Source of the DNA: Micromonospora sp. RHAY321 | GTDB taxonomy: Bacteria; Actinomycetota; Actinomycetes; Mycobacteriales; Micromonosporaceae | Direction: 5' to 3' | Assembly (NCBI RefSeq): GCF_023896955.1 | Contig: NZ_JAMHIW010000023.1 | Span: forward strand, 1-64,000 | Length of the DNA: 64,000 nucleotides | Shown here: one piece after another, positions 17,551-26,360 of the stretch | How positions within the stretch are numbered: the stretch's first letter is position 1 | How the letters are laid out: every line of letters starts with the position of its first letter | Translations under genes and position numbers: made by a program | Notes under the pieces: model-generated | Database searches by the model: none | What the model was told of the DNA's origin: nothing | The model's input: only the letters and a program-made list of their open reading frames with translations

Positions 17551-19908
17551 GTGAACCACCACGACCTCGACGTGCTCGACGAGATCCAGCGGCGGGTGCT
17601 CTGGCTCGCCACCCGGATCGTGGACGCCGCCAACCACGACCGGGCCACCGGTGACGGGGTGAAGGTCGGCGGTCACCAGGCGTCCAGCGCCTCGCTGGTC
17701 ACGGCGATGACCGCGCTCTGGTTCGCGCACCTGGACGCCGAGGACCGGGTGGCCGTCAAGCCGCACGCCTCCCCGGTCTTCCACGCCATCCAGTACCTGC
17801 TGGGCAACCTGGACCGCTCGTACCTGCCCCGGTTGCGGGCCCGCGGTGGCCTCCAGTCGTACCCGTCACGCACCAAGGACCCCGACGAGGTGGACTTCTC
17901 CACCGGCTCGGTGGGTCTCGGCGCGGCGGCACCGCTCTTCGCCGCCGCCACCCGCCGCTACGTCGACGCGCACTTCGGCGCCCGGCCGCACTCCCGGTTC
18001 GTCGCGCTGATCGGCGACGCCGAGCTGGACGAGGGCAACATCTGGGAGGCGGTCGCCGACCCCGCCACCACCGGCCTGGGCAACGTCATGTGGCTGGTGG
18101 ACTTCAACCGGCAGTCGCTGGACCGGGTGGTGCCGGGCATCCGGATCAACCAGTGGCGCGGCCAGTTCGAGGCGGCCGGCTGGCACGTCGTGGAGGTCAA
18201 GTACGGCCGCCGGCTCGCCGAGGCGTACGCCCGGCCGGGTGGCGCGGTGCTGCGCGACTGGATCGACGCGATGCCCAACGAGCAGTACCAGTCGCTGTTC
18301 GGGCTGGCCGGCCCGGCGCTGCGCAAGCAGTTCCTGGACGGCGCGCCGGCCGAGGTGGGCGCCTTCGTGGAGGGCGTCGACGACGAGGAGCTGGGGCCGC
18401 TCGTCACCGACCTCGGCGGGCACGACCTGCAGGCGATGCTCGACGCGTACGCCCAGTGCGACGCGGTCACCGACCGGCCCAGCGTCGTCTTCGCGTACAC
18501 GGTCAAGGGGTGGGGGTTGCCCATCGCCGGCAACCCGCGCAACCACTCGGCGCTGCTCAGCACTGAGCAGGTCGACGCGTTGCGTGCCGCGCAGGGGTTG
18601 ACCGCCGAGACCGAGTGGGACCGCCTCGACCCGGCGTCACCGGCCGGCATCCGGGCCGGCGCCCGCCGGGAGGCGCTGTCCCGCGCGCCCCGCGAGCGGG
18701 CGCTGGGGGTCACCGTCCCGGAGAGCACGGGAGTACGCGCCAACAAGCCGATCTCCACGCAGGAGGTCTTCGGCCGGGTGCTGGTGGACCTGGCCCGGGA
18801 CCGGGAGGTCGGCCGCTACCTGGTCACCACCGCGCCGGACGTGGCCACCTCCACCAACCTGGCCGGGTTCATCAACAAGACCGGGGTTTTCGCCCCCACC
18901 GAGCAGCGTTCCTGGACCGAGGACCGGATGCTGCGCTGGACCGAGAGCCCCGCCGGGCAGCACATCGAGCTGGGCATCTCCGAGATGAACCTGTTCCTGC
19001 TGCTCGGCCAGCTCGGCCTGTCGTGGGACCTGTCGGGGCAGCCGCTGCTGCCGGTGGGCACCGTCTACGACCCGTTCGTGCTGCGGGGCCTGGACGCGTT
19101 CCTGTACGGCACCTACTCCGGCTCCCGGTTCGTGGTCGCGGGCACCCCGTCGGGCATCACCCTGGCCCCGGAGGGCGGCGCGCACCAGTCCACCATCACC
19201 GCCTCCGTCGGCCTGGAGCTGCCCGGGGTGACCTTCCTCGAACCGGCGTACGCGGCCAGCCTGGACTGGCTGCTCTGTGACGCGCTCGGGCAGATCGCCG
19301 GCGGTTCCGCCCCGGCCGCGACCGCCGCACCCACCGAGGACGGGGCGTACTACTTCCGGTTGAGCACCCGGCCGCTGGACCAGGCGCCGTTCGAGGCCGC
19401 CCGGGCCCGGCTCGGTGACGCGGTGCTGCGCCGGCAGGTGGTCGCCGGGGCGTACCGGTTGGTCGACGCGCATCAGGCGTACCCGCACCTGGCCGACGCC
19501 CCGGTGGTGCAGCTGGCCGCCTCCGGCGCGGTGCTGCCCGAGGTGCTGGCTGCCGCGGCCGAGTTGGCCGAGGAGGGCGTCGCCGCGCACGTGGTGGACG
19601 TGACCTCGCTGGACCGGCTCTACCGGGCGTGGCAGCGCACCCTGCGTCAGGGCGTGCGGACGGCCACGGTCCCCAGCGTGCCGGGCGCGCTGCGGTCCGC
19701 GTTCGCCGACCGGGTGCCGGTGGTGACCGTGCACGACGCCGCGTCGCACGCGATGGCCTGGCTCGGTTCGGCGCTGGGCGCGCCGGCGGTGCCGCTGGGG
19801 GTGGACGAGTTCGGCCAGTCCGGCAGCGTGGCCGAGCTGTACGAGCTGCACGACCTGCTGCCCGGCAGCATCGTCAACGCCGCTCTGGCCGCCCTCGCCC
19901 TGCGCTGA
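17551..19908 (+). CDS. TPP-dependent E1/transketolase-like enzyme
   Basis: A 785-residue thiamine-diphosphate enzyme resembling the homodimeric pyruvate dehydrogenase E1 (AceE) but about 100 residues shorter. The TPP/magnesium motif is visible as GDAELDEGNIWEA near residue 153. A transketolase-like Pyr domain occupies the middle (ISEMNLF region), and the C-terminal TK domain ends normally. The GTG at 17551 follows GGAG. No E2 or E3 partner gene is adjacent, so whether it acts on pyruvate or another 2-oxo acid is open. Confidence 0.82.
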   Translation: MNHHDLDVLDEIQRRVLWLATRIVDAANHDRATGDGVKVGGHQASSASLVTAMTALWFAHLDAEDRVAVKPHASPVFHAIQYLLGNLDRSYLPRLRARGGLQSYPSRTKDPDEVDFSTGSVGLGAAAPLFAAATRRYVDAHFGARPHSRFVALIGDAELDEGNIWEAVADPATTGLGNVMWLVDFNRQSLDRVVPGIRINQWRGQFEAAGWHVVEVKYGRRLAEAYARPGGAVLRDWIDAMPNEQYQSLFGLAGPALRKQFLDGAPAEVGAFVEGVDDEELGPLVTDLGGHDLQAMLDAYAQCDAVTDRPSVVFAYTVKGWGLPIAGNPRNHSALLSTEQVDALRAAQGLTAETEWDRLDPASPAGIRAGARREALSRAPRERALGVTVPESTGVRANKPISTQEVFGRVLVDLARDREVGRYLVTTAPDVATSTNLAGFINKTGVFAPTEQRSWTEDRMLRWTESPAGQHIELGISEMNLFLLLGQLGLSWDLSGQPLLPVGTVYDPFVLRGLDAFLYGTYSGSRFVVAGTPSGITLAPEGGAHQSTITASVGLELPGVTFLEPAYAASLDWLLCDALGQIAGGSAPAATAAPTEDGAYYFRLSTRPLDQAPFEAARARLGDAVLRRQVVAGAYRLVDAHQAYPHLADAPVVQLAASGAVLPEVLAAAAELAEEGVAAHVVDVTSLDRLYRAWQRTLRQGVRTATVPSVPGALRSAFADRVPVVTVHDAASHAMAWLGSALGAPAVPLGVDEFGQSGSVAELYELHDLLPGSIVNAALAALALR

Positions 19909-19947
19909 CGTGCACGCTCCCGACGCCGCGACGTCAACCCTCGGGGC

Positions 19948-21510
19948 TCAGCGGGTCGGGGTGGGGGTGACCGAGGGGGACGGCCCGGCGGTCGGCCCCT
20001 CCACCACGTGCCGTTCCAGGTTCACCTGGGCCTGCCCGGTGCCGCCGACGGTGATGTCGTCGTACGCCTGGAGCATCTTCTGCTGGTCGAAGTAGAGCAC
20101 GCTCATCGACAGCGGGGTCGGCTTCTCACCCTCCAGGCCGCGCAGCCCGGCACCGCCGGTGGAGCCCTCCACCATGAGCGTGGTGGGCTGCTGACCGGGT
20201 TCCTGGGGCAGCTTGGAGACCTGCCGGGAATGGGTGTGCCCGGCCAGCACCAGCGGGCACGTGCCGGCGAGCGGCCCCGCCGACGCCGGATCGTGCACTA
20301 GCGCGATGTTCACCGGCTGCGGCGAGCGGCGCACCGTGGTGGCGAGCTGCTCGCCGGCCCCGATCACCTGGTCGGCCACCTGCTGGGTCAGGCCGCTGCC
20401 CGCCGGAGAGGTGTTCTTGTCCGGGGTGAAGCGGGGGTCGCCGATGCCGGCGATGGTCAGTCCGGCCACCGTGGTCGTCGTGTTGTTCAGCACGATCGCG
20501 TTCGGCTGCCGGGCCACCGCAGCACCGGTGCGGCCCGAGTCGTGGTTGCCCCGGATGAAGACGTACGGCTTCTTCAGCAGGCCGATCGACCCGACGAAGG
20601 AGGCTTCCGGCTCGCTGCCCCAGTCGGTGATGTCCCCGGTGTCGATCACCACGTCGATGCCGAACTGCTCCACCACCGTCCGGATCAGCTGCCAGCCGGT
20701 CGGGTTGAGGTGCATGTCGGAGACGTGCAGCACCCGGGTCGTGCCCGGCGCCGGCTCGTACACCGGCAGCGCCGACACGGTCGTGTAGAGCTGGCTGACG
20801 TTGCCGACGATGCGTTGCAGCTGCTCGGCGTACTTGGTGTAGTCGTTGGCGATGCGCCGGGCGTCGCCCACGATCGCCGGGGCGTTGACCAGCAGCCCCT
20901 CGTAGCGCGGCTCCTCGATCGCCTGCGGTCGCAGGGTGGCCGCCGCCGTGCCGAGGCTGCCGGCGGTGACCAGCAGGGCGAGCCCACCCGCCCAGGCCGT
21001 CCGCCGGGTGTCGCGGAAGATCAGCCCGGCCAGGATCAGGGTGACCAGCACCGCCGAGGCCAGAGTCCGCAGGCCGAGTCGCATCACCCCGGACCGGACG
21101 TCCTCGACGGCGCTCTGGCTGGCCCGGCTGATGCTGGCCGGGTCGTCGAGCAGCGCCTCCGTGCGCCCCTGGTCCAGCGCGCCCAGCCGCACCGTGAGGT
21201 GCGTCGGCCCGTCGTGGCTGTCCAGCAGCAGGGCGCCGAGCGGAGGCACGTCGACGGTGGTGCCGCCGTCGCTGGCGGGGGAGAGGCTGAGGTTGGCCCG
21301 GAACGGCCCGATGTCGGTGGCCACCCGGCCGCCGGCCAGCACCCCGAGCACCGCCCCGGCCAGCGCCACGGCGACTACGGCGAGGATCACGCCGGTGCGG
21401 CGCACCGGACCCGGCCGGCCGCCACGAGCCGAGCGACGCGTCTCGCCACCGGTCACCGGGTCGTCCCGGTCACCGGCGTCGTCGTGCTGCTCGTCGTGCT
21501 GCCCGTCCAT
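19948..21510 (-). CDS. Membrane-anchored metallophosphoesterase
   Basis: A 520-residue calcineurin-fold phosphoesterase. A charged N terminus is followed by a membrane helix near residues 40-62 and more hydrophobic segments around 150-200; the catalytic domain fills the C-terminal half. All metal-binding motifs are present: VSDMHL, DTGDITDWG, RGNHDS, and AGHTHSR. The ATG at 21510 lies six bases after CAGAAT, consistent with a leaderless message. The catalytic side is probably extracytoplasmic. Substrate is unknown. The gene converges on the E1-like gene. Confidence 0.87.
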   Translation of the reverse strand: MDGQHDEQHDDAGDRDDPVTGGETRRSARGGRPGPVRRTGVILAVVAVALAGAVLGVLAGGRVATDIGPFRANLSLSPASDGGTTVDVPPLGALLLDSHDGPTHLTVRLGALDQGRTEALLDDPASISRASQSAVEDVRSGVMRLGLRTLASAVLVTLILAGLIFRDTRRTAWAGGLALLVTAGSLGTAAATLRPQAIEEPRYEGLLVNAPAIVGDARRIANDYTKYAEQLQRIVGNVSQLYTTVSALPVYEPAPGTTRVLHVSDMHLNPTGWQLIRTVVEQFGIDVVIDTGDITDWGSEPEASFVGSIGLLKKPYVFIRGNHDSGRTGAAVARQPNAIVLNNTTTTVAGLTIAGIGDPRFTPDKNTSPAGSGLTQQVADQVIGAGEQLATTVRRSPQPVNIALVHDPASAGPLAGTCPLVLAGHTHSRQVSKLPQEPGQQPTTLMVEGSTGGAGLRGLEGEKPTPLSMSVLYFDQQKMLQAYDDITVGGTGQAQVNLERHVVEGPTAGPSPSVTPTPTR

Positions 21511-21571
21511 GCTGAGATTCTGACCTGCCCGTCGGAGGATCTTGGCAAACCTGAACGGATGGTGACGAAGG

Positions 21572-22744
21572 TCAGCTCCGGCCGCCGTCGCCGCCGGCGA
21601 ATACCACCCGTAGGAGGCGGTCGTCGTCGGCCGCGGGGTTGCCGCGCCCGTCGTGGTTGGAGGTGCTCACCCAGAGCGATCCGTCCGGCGCGGCGGCCAC
21701 CGCGCGCAGCCGGCCGTACCGGTTGGTGAGCAGCTCGCTGGGCTGACCGAGCAGCGTGCCCGTGTCGGTCAACTCCATCACCCACAGTCGCTTGCCACGC
21801 AGGCAGCCGGTGACCAGCAGCCGGTCCGTGGCGGCCAGCCCGGAGCAGGAGGCGTCCGAGGTCCCCCACTGGGTGATCGGGTCGCTGTACTTCCGGTCGC
21901 CGGCCCGCCCCTCGACCTGCGGCCAACCGTAGTTGCCGCCCTTGGTGATCTGGTTGATCTCGTCCCAGGTGTTCTGGCCGAACTCCACGGCGTACATCCG
22001 CTTGGCGGCGTCCCAGGTGAAGCCCTGCACGTTGCGGTGCCCCAGCGACCAGACCGGGGACCCGGGGTACGGGTTGCCGGCGGAGGGCTTGCCGTCCGGC
22101 GTGATCCGCAGGATCTTGCCGCCGAGGCTCTTCGCGTCCTGGGCGAGGGGGCGCTCGCCGGCGTCGCCCGTGCTCACGTAGAGCTGCCCGTCCGGCCCGA
22201 AGCCCAGCCCTCCGCCGTTGTGGACGTTCGCCTTGGGGATGCCGGTGAGGATCGGGGTGGGCTGCCCGCCGAGTTGCAGCCGGACGACCCGGTTGTCCTG
22301 CTCGGACGTGTAGTAGACGAAGAGCGTGCGGTCCTTGGCGTAGCCGGGGGAGACGGCGATGCCGAGCAGGCCGCCCTCGCCCGCCGCCGCCACGTCGGTG
22401 ATCGTCTGCACCACCCGGACCCGTAGCCCGTCCGGCCCGGACTCCGGGCCGACCTGGAGGATCCGGCCGCTGTCCCGCTCGGTGACCAGCGCGCCGCCGT
22501 CGGGCAGGAAGCCGATCGCCCAGGGCACGCGCAGGCCCTTGGCGAGCACGGTCGCCACCGCCTGCTGGCCGGCGCCGCCAGCGCTTGCCGACGCCGACGG
22601 GGTGGGCAGGTTGGGCGGCTCACCGGCCGGGTCCGGCTCCGGCTCGCCGAAGCTGCAACCGGCGGCGAACAGCAGCGCCGCGCAGGACGCCGCGAGGGCC
22701 GCGCGGAGACGGCGGCTGCGGGAGTACGGGGGACGGGCGCTCAC
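21572..22744 (-). CDS. PQQ-type soluble aldose sugar dehydrogenase-like lipoprotein
   Basis: A secreted six-bladed propeller of the glucose/sorbosone dehydrogenase family, 390 residues from the GTG at 22744. That GTG follows a TACCCT -10 element by seven bases. A lipobox (FAAGCS) predicts outer-face anchoring. Family segments include LRVPWAIGFLPDG, GGLLGIAVSPGY, NVHNGGGLGFGPDG and GHRNVQGFTWD. The last contains the Asn/Gly-rich PQQ-site region. A start at 22771 would add nine residues. No PQQ biosynthesis genes are nearby. Electron acceptor and natural sugar are unknown. Confidence 0.87.
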   Translation of the reverse strand: MSARPPYSRSRRLRAALAASCAALLFAAGCSFGEPEPDPAGEPPNLPTPSASASAGGAGQQAVATVLAKGLRVPWAIGFLPDGGALVTERDSGRILQVGPESGPDGLRVRVVQTITDVAAAGEGGLLGIAVSPGYAKDRTLFVYYTSEQDNRVVRLQLGGQPTPILTGIPKANVHNGGGLGFGPDGQLYVSTGDAGERPLAQDAKSLGGKILRITPDGKPSAGNPYPGSPVWSLGHRNVQGFTWDAAKRMYAVEFGQNTWDEINQITKGGNYGWPQVEGRAGDRKYSDPITQWGTSDASCSGLAATDRLLVTGCLRGKRLWVMELTDTGTLLGQPSELLTNRYGRLRAVAAAPDGSLWVSTSNHDGRGNPAADDDRLLRVVFAGGDGGRS

Positions 22745-22836
22745 CCGGCCCAGGGTAGCCCGCCGGAGCACCCGGCCGTGCCCGACGCGATCCGACAGTC
22801 GCCGGTCGCAGCCACCGGGCGGCCCCGCTGGAGGAC

Positions 22837-24654
22837 TCAGTGGGCCCGTACGGCCAGCAGCGCGGTGTCGTCCTCACGGTGTTGGATCGAGGCGAGCAGC
22901 AGGTCGCACAACTCGTCGAGGGGCAGCGTGTCGCTGCCGGCCAGCCGGCTCCGCAGCTCGGACAGGCCGTCGTCGATGGATTGGTCCCGCCGCTCGACCA
23001 GCCCGTCGGTGTAGAGCAGCAGGGTGTCGCCGACGGCCAGACCGGTCGAGTGGCTGGTCCGCCGTACCGGCCGGGCCAGGCCGAGCAACGCCTCCGGCGG
23101 CGCCTCGAGGCTCTCCACCGTGCCGCCGGCGCGGATCACCAGCGCCGGCGGGTGGCCGGCGTTGCACCAGGTCACCTCCCGGACGCCGGAGGACCGGGGA
23201 CGGATGCGGACGAGCGTCGCGGTGGCCGCGATCGGGAGCCGCAGGCCGCGGATGGCGCCGTCCAGGTGCGTCATCAGCTCGCCGACCGCGTCCTGCCGGC
23301 CGAACGCGTTGCCGCGCACCAGGTTGCGCAGCTGGCCCATGGTCGCCGCCGCCTCGATGTCGTGCCCGGCCACGTCCCCGATCGCCGCGATCAGGTCACC
23401 GTCGGGCTGGACGAAGGCGTCGTACCAGTCGCCGCCCACCTCCACCCGGTCGGCCGCGGGCTGGTAGCGGGCCGCCAGCTCCAGCTCGGGTACGAGGGGC
23501 AGCCGCGGCAGCATGCTGTGTTGCAGGACCTCGGCGACGTGTCGTTGCTCGCCGTACATCGAGCTGTTGCCGATCGCCTGCCCGGCCCGGCGGCCGATGT
23601 CCACCGCCGTGAGCAGGTCGCGGTCGTCGAACTGCTGGCGCTGCGGGCCGTTGACCAGGGTGATCGCCCCCAACACGGTGCCACCGGCGGCCGACACCGG
23701 CACGCTGAGGTAGGAGGCGATGCCGAGGCGTCGGGCGATCGCTGCCATCTCCGGATCCGTGGTGCCCCGTGCCACGTCGGCCACCGACGCCACGCCACCG
23801 AGCCGGGGCTGGCCGGTCCGCAGCACCGCCCGGATGACCGAGTCGCTGCTCAGCCCGGTACGCAGCAGCTCGGCGAAGCGGTCCACGTCCGCCGTCCGGG
23901 CCGGGTCGCAGTGCACCGCGACCACCTCGCGGGGCAGGCCGGTCGGCCCGACCAGGGTGAGCAGGCACCAGTCGGCGAGCAGCGGCACCATCGTGGCGGC
24001 GAGCCGGCGCAGAGCGATGCCCACGTCCAGCGTGCCGCCCAGCGTCTCGCTCACCCCGGCGAGCAGTTCCAGTCGCTCGTGCGCCTGCACGGCACGTCGG
24101 CCCGCCTCCTGCGCCCCGTCCAGCGCGATCCGTAGCCGCAGCTCCGACGAGCAGGCGGCGGCGAGGTCGGCCAGCGTCCGCAGCTGCCCCGCACTCCAGG
24201 CCCGGGGCTTGCTGTCGATGGCGCAGAGCGCGCCGAGCACCCGGCCGGACAGGTCGGTCAGCGGCATCCCGGCGTACGCGACCACACCGAGGTCGGCGAT
24301 GGCCAGGTTGTCGCGCACCCGGGGGTAGAGCCGGGCGTCCGGCAGCACCATCGGCACCTCGATGTCGACCACGTGCTGGCAGAACGAGTGGCTCAGCGGG
24401 GTCTGCCGGCGTTCCGCCCAGGGTTCGGGCAACCCGACCGCTCCGGGAAAGAACTGCCGGTCGGCGGAGACCAGGGAGACCAGCGCGACCGGCACGTCCA
24501 GCAGGTCGCTGACCAGGCGGGCGAACCGGTCGAACGCCTCGTCCGGGGCGGCGTCCAGCCCGGTGTCGGCGAGCGCCCGCAGCCGTGCGGGGTCGCCGAG
24601 CGCCGGGGGTGGGGCGGTCGCGCGTCGGGGGCGCGCGGTTGAGCCGTCGGTCAT
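22837..24654 (-). CDS. GAF-GAF-PP2C (RsbU/SpoIIE-like) serine phosphatase
   Basis: A 605-residue cytoplasmic stress-signalling phosphatase. Residues 20-175 form a GAF domain, about 190-350 a second GAF, and 370-605 a SpoIIE/PP2C domain. Metal-binding aspartates are visible in GGDWYDA, IGDVAGHD and YTDGLVE. Such proteins usually dephosphorylate an anti-anti-sigma factor to release a general-stress sigma factor, but no STAS or anti-sigma kinase gene is near. The ATG at 24654 is preferred over the TTG before it. Confidence 0.9.
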   Translation of the reverse strand: MTDGSTARPRRATAPPPALGDPARLRALADTGLDAAPDEAFDRFARLVSDLLDVPVALVSLVSADRQFFPGAVGLPEPWAERRQTPLSHSFCQHVVDIEVPMVLPDARLYPRVRDNLAIADLGVVAYAGMPLTDLSGRVLGALCAIDSKPRAWSAGQLRTLADLAAACSSELRLRIALDGAQEAGRRAVQAHERLELLAGVSETLGGTLDVGIALRRLAATMVPLLADWCLLTLVGPTGLPREVVAVHCDPARTADVDRFAELLRTGLSSDSVIRAVLRTGQPRLGGVASVADVARGTTDPEMAAIARRLGIASYLSVPVSAAGGTVLGAITLVNGPQRQQFDDRDLLTAVDIGRRAGQAIGNSSMYGEQRHVAEVLQHSMLPRLPLVPELELAARYQPAADRVEVGGDWYDAFVQPDGDLIAAIGDVAGHDIEAAATMGQLRNLVRGNAFGRQDAVGELMTHLDGAIRGLRLPIAATATLVRIRPRSSGVREVTWCNAGHPPALVIRAGGTVESLEAPPEALLGLARPVRRTSHSTGLAVGDTLLLYTDGLVERRDQSIDDGLSELRSRLAGSDTLPLDELCDLLLASIQHREDDTALLAVRAH

Positions 24655-24704
24655 CAAGCACCTGTCTGCGGGAGCGGAGGCCGAGCGGCCGCCGACCCTT
24701 CGTT

Positions 24705-24730
24705 ATACCTTCTCCGTGCCCGAGCCGAAC
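24705..24730 (-). promoter_or_regulatory. Candidate SigB-like stress promoter
   Basis: On the minus strand GTTC (24730-24727) and AGGTAT (24710-24705) are 16 bases apart, about 50 bases before the RsbU-like phosphatase. This resembles the actinobacterial general-stress pattern GTTT-N14-16-GGGTAT. It would make the phosphatase part of its own stress regulon. It is a motif match by eye only. Confidence 0.35.
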
Positions 24731-24830
24731 CTCGGTGTGCCGAGTCTCGCCTGCCCCGACGCCGCGCGCCACCCGGCGGTTGCCGCCGTGCCCGCACCGG
24801 CCGTCACGTTGGGGGCTATCGTCGGCGGAC

Positions 24831-25757
24831 GTGAAGGTATGGATCCCGCACCAGGCCGGCCTGGACCTCATCGGCGAACTGCCCCAGGACGTGACGGTGG
24901 AGGTCGTCGAGCACGCCGACCGGCTGCCCTCGCCGGTGGCCGGCGTGCGGTTCTGGGTACCGCCGTTCCTGGCCGGTTCGGACGCGACCGCACTGCTGCA
25001 CGAGCTGCCCGACCTGGCGGCGGTGCAGCTGCTCTCCGCCGGCGCGGACGCCTGGGCGGGCCGGACACCGCCCGGTGTCACGTTGTGCGACGCCCGTGGC
25101 GTGCACGACCCGTCCACCGCCGAGTGGGTCGTCACCGCGATCCTCACCCAGCTGCGGGCGTTCCCGGCGTTCGTACGGGCTCAGGCCGACCGTCGGTGGG
25201 CGTTCGGCGAGTTCGCCCCGACCGACGAGTTGACCGGCAAGCGGGTGCTCATCGTCGGTGCCGGCTCGATCGGCACCGCGGTGCGGGACCGGCTCGCCCC
25301 GTTCGAGGTGAGCTTCACCCTGGTCGCCCGCACGGCCCGGCCGGAGCAGGGGGTGCACGGCGTCGAGGACCTGCCCCGGTTGCTGCCCGAGGCCGACGTG
25401 GTGGTGGTGCTGGTCCCGCTCACCGACGCGACGCGCGGCCTGATCGACAAGGAGTTCCTGGCCGCGATGCCGGACGGTGCGCTGCTGGTCAACGCGGCCC
25501 GGGGGCCGGTGGCCCGTACCGAGGCGCTCGTGGCCGAGCTGAGCACCGGGCGGATCTCGGCGGCGCTCGACGTCACCGACCCGGAGCCGCTGCCCGCGGA
25601 CTCCCCGCTGTGGACGATGCCGAACGTGCTGCTCACTCCGCACGTGGCCGGGTCGGTGCGGGGTCTGCTGCCGCGCGCCTACCGGTTGGTCGGCGATCAG
25701 GTGCGGCGGTTCGCCGCCGGCCAGCCGTTGATCAACACGGTGGTCGACGGCTACTGA
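24831..25757 (+). CDS. D-isomer-specific 2-hydroxyacid dehydrogenase
   Basis: A 308-residue NAD(P)-dependent oxidoreductase that interconverts a 2-keto acid and a D-2-hydroxy acid. The Rossmann motif GAGSIG is near residue 142. Catalytic residues follow in the expected order: Arg in NAARGP, Glu in DPEPLP, and His in TPHVAGS. The GTG at 24831 lies eight bases after TATCGT, a plausible leaderless start. The N-terminal substrate domain is short. Substrate is not predictable, and it differs clearly from the SerA in this window. Confidence 0.87.
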   Translation: MKVWIPHQAGLDLIGELPQDVTVEVVEHADRLPSPVAGVRFWVPPFLAGSDATALLHELPDLAAVQLLSAGADAWAGRTPPGVTLCDARGVHDPSTAEWVVTAILTQLRAFPAFVRAQADRRWAFGEFAPTDELTGKRVLIVGAGSIGTAVRDRLAPFEVSFTLVARTARPEQGVHGVEDLPRLLPEADVVVVLVPLTDATRGLIDKEFLAAMPDGALLVNAARGPVARTEALVAELSTGRISAALDVTDPEPLPADSPLWTMPNVLLTPHVAGSVRGLLPRAYRLVGDQVRRFAAGQPLINTVVDGY

Positions 25758-25766
25758 TCGGGTGGC

Positions 25767-26144
25767 TCAGCCGGTCGCGCCGGGCAGCGTCTGGCCGGTG
25801 GCCGCGACGAGCCGGGGCAGGTCGGTCCCGCGTACCGCCGGCAGGACGACCTGCTGGCCGTCGTCGAGCCGGGCGACCGCCCGCCCGCGCGGGTCGGTGG
25901 CCAGCTCGACGACCTGGTCCCAGGCGATGCGGCGCTGCCCGGCCAGGGCCCGCAGGCGCAGCTCCCGGGCGTCGGCGTCGGTGCCGGCCCGCCAGGCCCA
26001 CAGGCCGACGGCGAGCGGGATGAGCAGCACCGGCAGCAGGTACCCCCGGGCGTTGGCCAGCGGGAGGGCACCGATGAAGGCGATGACCGCCGCGGCCAGG
26101 ATGGCTTGGTTGTACCGGAAGCGGACGGTGTCGGGCGTACTCAC
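25767..26144 (-). CDS. Small membrane PH-like domain protein
   Basis: A 125-residue protein with two closely spaced hydrophobic segments (about residues 12-50), then a soluble domain with RIAWDQVVELATDPRG and VLPAVRG segments typical of small actinobacterial PH-domain proteins. I choose the GTG at 26144 because upstream codons read through Arg/Pro-rich non-conserved sequence. It converges on the dehydrogenase, with only nine bases between stops. Function is unknown. Confidence 0.72.
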   Translation of the reverse strand: MSTPDTVRFRYNQAILAAAVIAFIGALPLANARGYLLPVLLIPLAVGLWAWRAGTDADARELRLRALAGQRRIAWDQVVELATDPRGRAVARLDDGQQVVLPAVRGTDLPRLVAATGQTLPGATG

Positions 26145-26214
26145 CCTCCGATGATCCCACCCCCGGCCTGTCCGGGTCGCGGCGGGCGGTGCCCGGTCGG
26201 CCCGGCACACCGTA

Positions 26215-26232
26215 CAGTGACACGGGTCACTG
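26215..26232. promoter_or_regulatory. Inverted repeat overlapping a candidate -10 upstream of the EAL gene
   Basis: CAGTGAC (26215-26221) and GTCACTG (26226-26232) form a perfect 7-base inverted repeat. It overlaps TACAGT, a possible -10 element on the plus strand. It lies about 130 bases before the degenerate GGDEF/EAL gene and may be an operator. No regulator can be assigned. Confidence 0.3.
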
Positions 26233-26360
26233 CCTCCTCCGGGTGACCGGCGCGTAACCGATTTGGCCGCCGATCGTTCTCGACTGTTGGGCAGCGGACC
26301 CGCAACGTCCGATGCCCGCACCGCCGCACCGCCCCGTGCCCCCTCACGAAGGCGACCGCC

